From contig NZ_CP119421.1 in the NCBI RefSeq assembly GCF_030506305.1, positions 4,170,501 to 4,234,500 on the forward strand: DNA of 64,000 bases, written 5' to 3'. A program made the translations under genes and the position numbers. Shown one piece after another: positions 18,449 to 26,590 of this stretch. Under the pieces are notes generated by a model. That model worked only from the letters and a program-made list of their open reading frames with translations. It did no database searches and had not been told where the DNA came from. Positions within the stretch are counted from its first letter, which is position 1. The number at the start of each line of letters is the position of its first letter. This stretch comes from Porifericola rhodea. GTDB taxonomy: Bacteria > Bacteroidota > Bacteroidia > Cytophagales > Cyclobacteriaceae.

Positions 18449-19960
18449 ATGATGGACAAAGAAAAATATAAAGCATTATTTAGTAGCCCTAACTGGGATT
18501 TTGAGACTATACAAGCTGCTGATGAAGTTACTAATTGGGTAGGCAAAGAGTTTTTCAAACTGGATACCTATGTAAACCAAATTGAAATAGTAACCTCAGA
18601 GCAGATGCTTGATGCTTACTCTCTCATAGGTTTGCCAACCTCATATCCGCACTGGAAATTCGGGAAAGATTTTGTAGTAAACCAAAGTAGTTATAAAAAA
18701 GGGCAGATGGGGCTCTCTTATGAAATGGTAATTAATTCTGACCCATGCATCAGCTACAATATGGAAAATAATTCCACTTGTATGATGCTGCTGGTGATAG
18801 CCCATGCCTGCCAGGGTCATAATGCCTTTTTCAAGAACAATTATATGTTCAAAGATTGGACTTCGGCAGATTCAATCATAGACTATATGGTATTTGCTCG
18901 TGATTATATTATGCAGTGTGAGGAAGAACATGGCGCAGAAGAAGTTGAAAAAGTATTAGATGCCTGCCACTCATTGATGGATCATGGCGTGGATAAATAT
19001 AAAAAACCTCCAAAGCTATCGGCGCAAAAAGAAAGAGAACGCCTTAAAAGGCTAACCAAAGTTAAATCTGAAAACTATAATGAGCTTCTTAGAACGCTAC
19101 CTGCAGAAAAAGAAATGAGGCAGGAGCGATATAAAAAACAGAGAAAGTTTCCTCTGGAACCAGAAGAAAATCTGCTGTATTTTATTGAGAAAAACGCGCC
19201 TACACTAGACATCTGGAAGCGTGAGATAGTAAGAATTGTGCGTAAAGTTGCGCAGTATTATTATCCGCAGACTATGACTAAAGTAATGAACGAAGGTTTC
19301 GCTACTTTTATGCATTACCATATCATCAATAAACTATTTGACCTGGGCTATCTAAGTGATGGCTTTATGTTAGAGTTTATTAAAAGTCATTCGGGAGTTA
19401 TCTATCAGCCAGAATACAGCAGCCCTTACTTTTCAGGTTTAAATCCTTATACTTTGGGCTTTAATATTTTTATGGATATCAAGCGAATCTGTACTGAGCC
19501 TACCGATGAAGATAAACTTTGGTTTCCTGACCTGATAGGCAAAGACTGGCTGGAACAGGTGCATTATGCGATGGAGAATTTCAGAGATGATAGCTTTATA
19601 GCTCAGTATTTATCGCCCAAAGTTATCCGTGACATGAAACTATTTGCCATTTTTGATGATGAAGATAGCGAGTTCTACGAAATAAAGGCGATACACAACG
19701 AGCGTGGCTACCGTAAGATTAGAGAAATGCTAAGCAAATCATATGACCGCTCTCATCGTATACCAGATATTCAGGTAGATCATGTAGACCTGCACAAAAC
19801 CAGTAAGCTAACTTTGATACACAATATTCAGGATGAGCGTTTACTGGACGAAGAGGAAGCAGAAAGTACTGTACGACATATGAGGTCACTTTGGGAGTTT
19901 CCTGTGGAACTGCACTCACGCAATAAGGCAGGGATAGATGAAGACTTTTATGAATGCTGA
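18449..19960 (+). CDS. SpoVR family protein (YcgB)
   Basis: 503 residues, the usual length. The SpoVR signature regions are present: NWVGKEFFKLDTYVNQIEIV near the N-terminus, a His-rich ACQGHNAFFKNN, and NEGFATFMHYHI, whose His/Glu pattern suggests metal binding. Bacillus SpoVR is needed for spore cortex formation; in non-sporulating bacteria its function is unknown but it stays linked to prkA-yeaH. It is the last gene of the operon. Confidence 0.94.
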   Translation: MMDKEKYKALFSSPNWDFETIQAADEVTNWVGKEFFKLDTYVNQIEIVTSEQMLDAYSLIGLPTSYPHWKFGKDFVVNQSSYKKGQMGLSYEMVINSDPCISYNMENNSTCMMLLVIAHACQGHNAFFKNNYMFKDWTSADSIIDYMVFARDYIMQCEEEHGAEEVEKVLDACHSLMDHGVDKYKKPPKLSAQKERERLKRLTKVKSENYNELLRTLPAEKEMRQERYKKQRKFPLEPEENLLYFIEKNAPTLDIWKREIVRIVRKVAQYYYPQTMTKVMNEGFATFMHYHIINKLFDLGYLSDGFMLEFIKSHSGVIYQPEYSSPYFSGLNPYTLGFNIFMDIKRICTEPTDEDKLWFPDLIGKDWLEQVHYAMENFRDDSFIAQYLSPKVIRDMKLFAIFDDEDSEFYEIKAIHNERGYRKIREMLSKSYDRSHRIPDIQVDHVDLHKTSKLTLIHNIQDERLLDEEEAESTVRHMRSLWEFPVELHSRNKAGIDEDFYEC

Positions 19961-19961
19961 T

Positions 19962-20016
19962 AAAAAAGTGACTGTTTTATGTACTAAAAAATGATATTTG
20001 TAAATAATACAGTCAC
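19962..20016 (-). terminator. Probable long-loop terminator for the GHMP kinase gene
   Basis: GTGACTGT (19968-19975) and ACAGTCAC (20009-20016) form a perfect 8-bp stem around a 33-nt AT-rich loop. On the reverse strand a run of six T follows the stem. It lies just past the stop of the kinase gene. The long loop makes this less certain than the other terminators in the window. Confidence 0.55.
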
Positions 20017-20024
20017 ATATTGGT

Positions 20025-21380
20025 TTAAGCGTAAAACTGAGCTTCAGGATTATTGCCATCTTTGTAATTGCGGAAAAGCTCCTGTACAGACTCCGGACCT
20101 GAAAGTCCGCTACATAAAATACATACCGTTCCTCCATTACCATTACCAGTAACTCTGGCACCGTGTAGTCCTTTTTTATCACCTTTCTCTCTCACCATCT
20201 GTACAATTTCATCTGTCTTGGGGTTACCTAAACCACAATCAGTATAGCTCTGATGCGACTGATACATAAGCTCCCCCATAAGCTGTAGGCGATTAGAGTA
20301 ATTTTGAAACTCGGTGGTATAGTTTCTAAGAATCTGGGCAAAAAGCTTTATTCTAAAGTTTTCGTAAACCGGATGCTTACTGGTGTTTTTAATAAGATAA
20401 TCTTTATCTCTATCAATAAATGAGATGGGGTCAATAATAGTCTTATATTTTTCCATAAACTCCTGACCGCTAATATAGTCTGGTAAAGCGGGGAGGTGCT
20501 TTTTTTCAAATTCTGAGGGAGAAATATTAGCTAAATAGCCGCCATAAGGCAGTTTACTAAAGTTCTGCGTCTCTTTGGCAACTTCCAGATCCCTGAGTGT
20601 AGCGCCACTATTTAGTGCTATAATGGTATAACCCATAAAGGTAGCAGTACGCACATCGGCTATCACCTCCTGGTTTACTTCCTGGCTGGCACCGCTATTA
20701 ATGCCCACAAAATATACCTGATCTGGAATATCTATCGGGTGAAATACTTCGTGAGGCTGGCAGATGATAGGAATCAGTTTGTTTTTCTGGCTATGTTGTG
20801 CTACTAACTGGTCCATAAGTCCACTTGCTTTACCAGCGACTAAATTTTCAGCCATTTGCGCAATCATTGGTATTTCATATTCGCTCATGGTAAGGTTCAG
20901 GCAATTGGCAATTGCTTTTAGCACCGCCACCTCTAATGATGCAGAAGAACCTAGCCCACGGCTGATAGGAACATCCGTAGTCAGCAGAATGTCAATGCCT
21001 TCTGGCTTTAACTTACGCGTATCATTAAGTATCAGTAAGCAGCCTACAATATAAATAGCCCATTCACCACCTTCTTTGTTTAGTATTTGCTTTCGTACAT
21101 AGTCGTAATTAGGCACCTTAAACTCACCAATAAGTTCATCATATTGAGCAGTAAAGGTTTTGGTCTCGCCCTGAATAATAGTTTTAATGTTTATCTCAAG
21201 GTCTTCCCGATAAGAAATATAGGCGGCTGTTTCTTCCATCAGCGGCTTCTGAATCAATAGAGAGCCCGAGTAGTTTGAAATACCACCCATTACGTCCAAT
21301 CTGCCAGGTGCGGTTGCCTGAAACACCTTTTGTTGATGACTTGCATAAAATTCTTTGAGAATACCAGCAATTTTGCTCAT
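20025..21380 (-). CDS. GHMP sugar kinase, L-arabinokinase/galactokinase-like
   Basis: 451 residues. The three GHMP motifs are present: APGRLDVMGGISNYSG (24-39), the ATP-loop VPISRGLGSSASLE (137-150) and a C-terminal GARVTGNGNGGTV. The first motif lacks the GEHTDY of true galactokinases and instead resembles the 'GRLDVMGGIADYSG' form of plant L-arabinokinase. The likely reaction is ATP-dependent phosphorylation of a sugar at C1, but the sugar cannot be told. Its start is 3 bp after the stop of the IMPase-like gene, so the two are almost certainly translated together. Confidence 0.85.
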   Translation of the reverse strand: MSKIAGILKEFYASHQQKVFQATAPGRLDVMGGISNYSGSLLIQKPLMEETAAYISYREDLEINIKTIIQGETKTFTAQYDELIGEFKVPNYDYVRKQILNKEGGEWAIYIVGCLLILNDTRKLKPEGIDILLTTDVPISRGLGSSASLEVAVLKAIANCLNLTMSEYEIPMIAQMAENLVAGKASGLMDQLVAQHSQKNKLIPIICQPHEVFHPIDIPDQVYFVGINSGASQEVNQEVIADVRTATFMGYTIIALNSGATLRDLEVAKETQNFSKLPYGGYLANISPSEFEKKHLPALPDYISGQEFMEKYKTIIDPISFIDRDKDYLIKNTSKHPVYENFRIKLFAQILRNYTTEFQNYSNRLQLMGELMYQSHQSYTDCGLGNPKTDEIVQMVREKGDKKGLHGARVTGNGNGGTVCILCSGLSGPESVQELFRNYKDGNNPEAQFYA

Positions 21381-21383
21381 AGA

Positions 21384-22394
21384 CTAAATCCAGTTTGATT
21401 TTTTTAAGATTTCCTGCAACAGCGGTTCTACCTCCTGCTGTATATTTTTATTGGCATAAGCTACCCAGCTTACCTCATGGCTTAAGTTGAGGGGAGCGTT
21501 GAGTGCATTTCCCTTTTCATCGGTAATAATAAGACCGGCCTCCCGGGCAATAAGTACAGTGCAAAGGTCGTAGGGGTGAGAACTTAACCCTCCAGTTTTA
21601 CCTTCTTTTCTCAACTGTTGGTAAAGCAGGGGCCTTAAATCCGCTGTAAATCGGTCGTGTCCTACTAGAAGCTCGTACAACTGCCCTCCGCTGGAGATGT
21701 ACTGATCTTCAAAAACCAGTGCTTTACCTTCCTGCACACCAGCCAGGCGGACTATCAATTCTTCCTCAATTTTTGCAAGCTGATCTCTTCCTGGAGGAAA
21801 AAAGCGACTAAATTGCGCAAAACCTCCCACAATACTTTGTGCAGTAGATGGCTTAATGTTTAGCTTACTTATTTCATCGGTTAATAAATTTCTCTGATGC
21901 CCGTACGCACCTTCTCCTTTCTGAGCGTATAAAACATCACTTAGATAAGCTTTAGAAGTCGGTAGCTCAGTCATTACAGCCACTTCCAGATCTTCTAAAA
22001 AAAGGTTTGAACCATTATTGGGAGCAGCGGCTGCTAAAAAAAACGCTGATCTCTTGTTGTACATAATTCCTCTTGTGCCATCAATCGGATCAATGATGAT
22101 ACAGCACTTAACATCGGATGCCGGGTAAGAAGCAGGGATGATAAAATCTGCCTCATCCGTACTGATACCCTCCGCAATAAGTTTAATTCCACCCAGCTCT
22201 TCTGCCATTTCATTAAGCATAGGTAAAATAATATGCTCCACTTCACGATCTATATGATAAATGGTATCTTCAGCAGACTCGTAAGCTACCTGGCTAAGGC
22301 TATCAATTGAGTTTTGGTGTAAAGACCGGTATACATGATTACATACTGCCTGACCTATGCTAAGCAGTAGATCTTTTACCTTCTGATGATCCAT
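21384..22394 (-). CDS. Inositol monophosphatase-fold phosphatase
   Basis: 336 residues. The Li+-sensitive metal-dependent phosphatase motifs are visible: Glu75 (LIAEG), and DPIDGT at 102-107 carrying the metal Asp residues and catalytic Thr. The C-terminal region has SHPYDLCTVLIAREAGLIITD in place of the usual WDxAAG. At 336 residues it is longer than standard SuhB (about 265), closer to the 3'-phosphoadenosine phosphatase and sugar-phosphatase branches. It is the first gene of a two-gene operon with the GHMP kinase, suggesting action on a related sugar phosphate; that is inference. Confidence 0.82.
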   Translation of the reverse strand: MDHQKVKDLLLSIGQAVCNHVYRSLHQNSIDSLSQVAYESAEDTIYHIDREVEHIILPMLNEMAEELGGIKLIAEGISTDEADFIIPASYPASDVKCCIIIDPIDGTRGIMYNKRSAFFLAAAAPNNGSNLFLEDLEVAVMTELPTSKAYLSDVLYAQKGEGAYGHQRNLLTDEISKLNIKPSTAQSIVGGFAQFSRFFPPGRDQLAKIEEELIVRLAGVQEGKALVFEDQYISSGGQLYELLVGHDRFTADLRPLLYQQLRKEGKTGGLSSHPYDLCTVLIAREAGLIITDEKGNALNAPLNLSHEVSWVAYANKNIQQEVEPLLQEILKKSNWI

Positions 22395-22586
22395 TTTAAA
22401 AAGTTACTTGTGGTTCAGCTTGTAAGCTAAAGCATGTATAGTCTTTAATACATATCACTTACAAATGTTTACAGACTAGGCGCAAGCTAAGCTTATTAAA
22501 CAATTTTCTGGAACAAGAAAACAAAAAATTGCTTTAGCCAGGGCATCATTTTTTTTTGAATCCTGATTGTATCATCTTTGGCAGAT

Positions 22587-23216
22587 ATGGCACTAGAAAA
22601 TATAGAAAACATCATTTTTGATCTTGGAGGGGTAGTGATAGATATTAACCCTCAGCAGTCTTTTGATGCGTTGGGCTCTTACATAAAAGGTAAAGAGAAT
22701 GGCATAGAGCTACTTAACGAAAATGTGGACATTTTTTTGAATCTGGAAAAAGGTCTCATCTCGGTAGAAGAGTTTTACGAAGGTATAAGGAGTATAACTA
22801 ATAATTCATCCTTAAGTGATGTAGCAATAGCTGATGCCTGGAATTTGATGCTCCTACATATTCCTTCTGAGCGCTTGCAGATTCTGGAAAGACTAAGAGC
22901 TAACTATCAGACTTATGTACTGAGCAATACTAATGCTATACATGTGCCTGCTTTTAATAAAATAGTTGAGAAGAATAGCGGGAAGCATGGTATAGATCAT
23001 TTTTTTGATAAAGTATATTTTTCTCATGACTTACAAATGCGTAAGCCTGAACCGGAGATATACCAATATGTGATAGATGACAGTCAACTAAATGTAGGTG
23101 CTACCTTATTTATTGACGATAGGCTTGAAAATCTGGAGGCTGCTGCTGCTTTGGGCTTGCAGACTTATCATGTACAGCCAGAAAGAGGAATTGTTGAACT
23201 GTTTGCGAACGCATGA
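22587..23216 (+). CDS. HAD-family hydrolase, YihX-like
   Basis: I use the ATG at 22587; a TTG at 22578 in the same frame is less likely. 209 residues of HAD subfamily IA. The nucleophile motif is IIFDLGGVVIDI with Asp12. The usual second Asp is Gly, as in E. coli YihX (a glucose-1-phosphate phosphatase). Motif II is VLSNTN, the conserved Lys is in RKPEPEIY, and the acidic pair is in LFIDDRLEN. The substrate is likely a small sugar phosphate. The stop overlaps the start of the membrane protease gene by 4 bp (ATGA), so the two are coupled. Confidence 0.88.
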   Translation: MALENIENIIFDLGGVVIDINPQQSFDALGSYIKGKENGIELLNENVDIFLNLEKGLISVEEFYEGIRSITNNSSLSDVAIADAWNLMLLHIPSERLQILERLRANYQTYVLSNTNAIHVPAFNKIVEKNSGKHGIDHFFDKVYFSHDLQMRKPEPEIYQYVIDDSQLNVGATLFIDDRLENLEAAAALGLQTYHVQPERGIVELFANA

Positions 23217-24337
23217 ATCCAAAAACTAAAAGACTCAGCATACAGATTGGCTTATTTATCCTAACGGTCATTACTACAACCATGGCAGGAGCGGAGTGGC
23301 AGTTTAGCCGCTTCCTTTTTTTTGATGAAAGGCCACTAACATGGGAGTATTTTATTAGAGGTTTTGCTTTTTCAGTTCCTTTTCTGGGTATACTCACTGT
23401 GCATGAATTCGGACATTACTTTGTAGCGCGCAAGCATAAAGTAGATGTAACGCTACCATATTATCTGCCTATGTGGTTTGGTTTTTTGCTGGCTCCTTCA
23501 ATTGGAACATTTGGGGCGTTTATTAAAATTAAAGATTTCGTAAATAGCCGGAAAAAATATTTTGATATTGGTGTAGCAGGCCCTCTGGCTGGTTTTGTAG
23601 TAGCTTTAGGTGTGCTCTATTATGGCTTCTCTACGCTCCCCCCGGCTGAATATATTTTTGAAATTCACCCAGAGTACAAAGAGTATGGTCTGGACTATGC
23701 AGACTATGTTTACGAAGATCAGCCCGCTAACTTTGAAGTAGGTACTACATTACTTTTTGAATTTTTCAAACGCTATGTGGCGGACCCGGAACGCCTGCCA
23801 AATTCTCATGAAATTATCCATTATCCGTGGATATTTGCAGGCTTTCTTTCTCTTTTTTTTACTGCGCTTAACCTGATACCCATTGGCCAGTTAGATGGCG
23901 GGCATGTGCTTTATGGTTTGATTGGTAACCGCCTGCACCGCAAAACTTCAGCAATATTATTTGTCACTTTTATACTTTATGCTGGTTTAGGAATGGTAAG
24001 CCCTTATGAACCAGTAGACGATCTTCTATTTACTATTCCATTCTATCTTGGTTTTCTGTATCTGGTGTTTTCCAGGCTCACTGCTTCTATACAGACTAAC
24101 TTTTTAGTAGCCTTATCTGTACTCAGTGTACAATTTGTGGTAGCTACCTTTGACCCTAATATTATGGGCTATCAGGGATGGTTGGTCTTTGGATTACTTA
24201 TCGGGAGGTTTCTTGGCATATACCACCCTCCGGTACTTATCAACTACCCACTGGATGGCAAAAGAAAAGTAATTGGATGGATAGCATTACTAGTATTTAT
24301 TCTTTGTTTTAGCCCTGCACCCTTTGTATTAGATTAA
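23213..24337 (+). CDS. Site-2-protease-like membrane metalloprotease (M50)
   Basis: 374 residues with at least six hydrophobic segments. The zinc motif HEFGH is at 64-68 in a membrane helix, and the third ligand Asp228 is in NLIPIGQLDGGHV (220-232). No PDZ domain is visible between them; instead there is a 60-70 residue insertion with an acidic Tyr-rich stretch (about 142-205). This resembles the EGY1/cyanobacterial S2P branch more than RseP. It probably cleaves a membrane-spanning substrate; no anti-sigma factor is adjacent to suggest one. Confidence 0.9.
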   Translation: MNPKTKRLSIQIGLFILTVITTTMAGAEWQFSRFLFFDERPLTWEYFIRGFAFSVPFLGILTVHEFGHYFVARKHKVDVTLPYYLPMWFGFLLAPSIGTFGAFIKIKDFVNSRKKYFDIGVAGPLAGFVVALGVLYYGFSTLPPAEYIFEIHPEYKEYGLDYADYVYEDQPANFEVGTTLLFEFFKRYVADPERLPNSHEIIHYPWIFAGFLSLFFTALNLIPIGQLDGGHVLYGLIGNRLHRKTSAILFVTFILYAGLGMVSPYEPVDDLLFTIPFYLGFLYLVFSRLTASIQTNFLVALSVLSVQFVVATFDPNIMGYQGWLVFGLLIGRFLGIYHPPVLINYPLDGKRKVIGWIALLVFILCFSPAPFVLD

Positions 24338-24445
24338 ACTTATGTGAAATTATAAAATTTACTTTGGCTCTGGAGGTAAAGTCCTTAAATTAAGCAGTGT
24401 TATAATTTTCCACACTGTTAATTTTAAGTTTTAAGCACTTTACTT

Positions 24446-25747
24446 ATGAGAATAGAAATTCCACGCGAGGTAGAAAGATTTGGCCCTATTATGTTTCACG
24501 ATGTGCAGAAGGTATATGAACTGGACGGTGGGCTGAGATCTTCTAAAAACGAAGGTAAAGAAAATTCAACCATTGTTAGATTGTCTTATGAATCGCTCAA
24601 TGAGATAGGGGAGAAAATGGTTATTGTGGTACCAGTGATGGATGAGCGAATTAAGCTGATAGAAGGAGTACTAGCAGGAATACCCAATGAGTGCCTTGTA
24701 GTCATTGTTTCCAATAGTCCTCGCGAACCTATAGATCGTTTTTATATAGAGAAAGATGCCATTGAGCATGCTGCCCGTTTTATGAGTAAACAGGTGTTGG
24801 TAGTGCATCAAAAAGATCCTGCATTAGCCAAAGCCTGCGAAGCCTCAGGCTACAAGTATATTCTGGATGAAGAGGGTAAAGTAAAAAATGGTAAAGCCGA
24901 AGGAATGATTCTGAGCACCATCATCGCTTACCTAACAGGAAGAAAATACATCGGTTTTATAGATTCTGATAACTTTTTTCCAGGTGCTGTGCTGGAGTAT
25001 GTAAAGGAATATTGTGCTGGTTTTGTACTTTCCAAGTCAAAATATACGATGGTACGAATCTCGTGGCATAGTAAGCCTAAAATAGTTGAGTCCAACCTGT
25101 TTTTTGCGAAGAGAGGTAGAGCCTCTGAGCATACTAACCGAGTGCTAAACTCTCTCGTAAGTCATTACACAGGCTATGGTACAGAAATTATTAAAACTGG
25201 AAATGCCGGCGAACATGCCATGACGATGGACCTGGCTGCGAAGCTAGACTTCTCTTCGGGTTATTCTATTGAGCCTTACCATTACATAAATATGTTGGAG
25301 CGCTTTGGGGGGATTATTGGTAATCCTGAGAAAGATGTGCTCAAAAATCGTATAGATGTATTTCAGATAGAGTCTCGTAATCCTCATCTACACGAAGTTA
25401 AAGGTGATGAACACGTAAAAGATATGAGCAGAGCCGCGATGGAAGTAATCTACCGATCGCCTATTTGTCCTGAGCCTCTCAAGTCCGAAATACTGGATGA
25501 CCTTTACAATCGTAAGCTACTCAAAAGAGGAGATAAGCTTCAGGAAAGTTTGTCTTACTATCCGGCCATTGTAAATGCTGATCTTAAAAAGTTTGCCAAG
25601 GTGTTGGAAAACCAGCCCTATGCAGAATTTTTCAAAGCAGATTTAAGCAAGAAAATCAAAAATGCTCAGCCAGGACTAATCCGCGACAAAGCAGAACAGG
25701 GTGGTGATCATTTGCCGGATCAGGGCAAAATGTTAGAAATGAAATAG
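24446..25747 (+). CDS. mpgS: Mannosyl-3-phosphoglycerate synthase (GT55)
   Basis: 433 residues. The N-terminus MRIEIPREVERFGPIMFHDV is very close to known MPGS sequences. A DSD metal/nucleotide-sugar motif lies in the GFIDSDNFFPGA segment (170-180). The family transfers mannose from GDP-mannose to 3-phosphoglycerate, giving mannosyl-3-phosphoglycerate, the first step of mannosylglycerate (compatible solute) synthesis, in the cytosol. The next gene, 3 bp downstream, is the matching phosphatase. The C-terminal tail (after about residue 410) is polar and may be dispensable. The 108-bp upstream gap suggests its own promoter. Confidence 0.95.
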   Translation: MRIEIPREVERFGPIMFHDVQKVYELDGGLRSSKNEGKENSTIVRLSYESLNEIGEKMVIVVPVMDERIKLIEGVLAGIPNECLVVIVSNSPREPIDRFYIEKDAIEHAARFMSKQVLVVHQKDPALAKACEASGYKYILDEEGKVKNGKAEGMILSTIIAYLTGRKYIGFIDSDNFFPGAVLEYVKEYCAGFVLSKSKYTMVRISWHSKPKIVESNLFFAKRGRASEHTNRVLNSLVSHYTGYGTEIIKTGNAGEHAMTMDLAAKLDFSSGYSIEPYHYINMLERFGGIIGNPEKDVLKNRIDVFQIESRNPHLHEVKGDEHVKDMSRAAMEVIYRSPICPEPLKSEILDDLYNRKLLKRGDKLQESLSYYPAIVNADLKKFAKVLENQPYAEFFKADLSKKIKNAQPGLIRDKAEQGGDHLPDQGKMLEMK

Positions 25748-25750
25748 CGT

Positions 25751-26590
25751 ATGGCACAGAGGATCGTTTACACAGATCTTGATGGTACGCTGCTGGATTT
25801 TACCACTTACTCATATGCGATTACCGCTCCAACAGTAGGCAAATTACAAAAGGAGGGTATACCCCTGGTGTTTTGTTCTTCCAAGACTCGCCTAGAACAG
25901 GAAGTGTATCTTAAAGCGCTGGAAGTTCATCATCCTTTTATAGTGGAAAACGGCAGCGCCATACTTGTTCCTAAGCATTATTTTAGCTTTGACTTGCAAT
26001 CTATCGCGCCTGCATATGGCATAACATTGCATGAATTGGAAGGCTACCATGCAATTCTATTGGGCAAACCTGCTGATTACATCAGAGAGAGTATTCGGCA
26101 TGCTAGATCCTCATGTGGAGTAGATGTTAAAGGTTACGCTGATCTTAGCCTGCCCGATATAATGTTATTAACTGGTTTAGATGAAGAGGCGGCGCAAAAA
26201 GCAGCAAACAGAGACTTTTCTGAGACGCTTCTTAGTGGGGTAGACGCTACTACTGAGAATTGGCAAAAGTTTAATCAGATGCTTTACGAAAAGAAACTGC
26301 AATGTGTTTCCGGGGGAAAGTTCCATACAATAATGGGTATAGCTAGCGATAAAGGCAAAGCCATTACATTACTTAATTTATTATTTCAGCAGCAGTATGG
26401 AAGTATAGAGACGATAGGCTTGGGTGACTCTGCGAATGATCTGCCACTTTTACAGACAGTAGATAGGGCATTTCTGGTGCAGAAACCTAATGGTCAATGG
26501 CAGCCTATAAGTGACCCTAATATAAAAAAGGTCTCGGCTATTGGGCCTATGGGTTGGAAGATGGCGATTGAATCCTACTTTAGCTTTTAG
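25751..26590 (+). CDS. mpgP: Mannosyl-3-phosphoglycerate phosphatase
   Basis: 279 residues, HAD subfamily IIB. Motif I is YTDLDGTLLDF (Asp9, Asp11), motif II is FCSSKTR, and motif IV is GLGDSANDLPLL. The 'CSSKTRLEQE' segment is typical of mannosyl-3-phosphoglycerate phosphatases. It removes the phosphate to yield mannosylglycerate, an osmolyte and thermoprotectant. It follows mpgS by 3 bp, an operon of two consecutive pathway steps. Its last 4 bp overlap the end of the convergent DNA ligase gene. Confidence 0.94.
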   Translation: MAQRIVYTDLDGTLLDFTTYSYAITAPTVGKLQKEGIPLVFCSSKTRLEQEVYLKALEVHHPFIVENGSAILVPKHYFSFDLQSIAPAYGITLHELEGYHAILLGKPADYIRESIRHARSSCGVDVKGYADLSLPDIMLLTGLDEEAAQKAANRDFSETLLSGVDATTENWQKFNQMLYEKKLQCVSGGKFHTIMGIASDKGKAITLLNLLFQQQYGSIETIGLGDSANDLPLLQTVDRAFLVQKPNGQWQPISDPNIKKVSAIGPMGWKMAIESYFSF

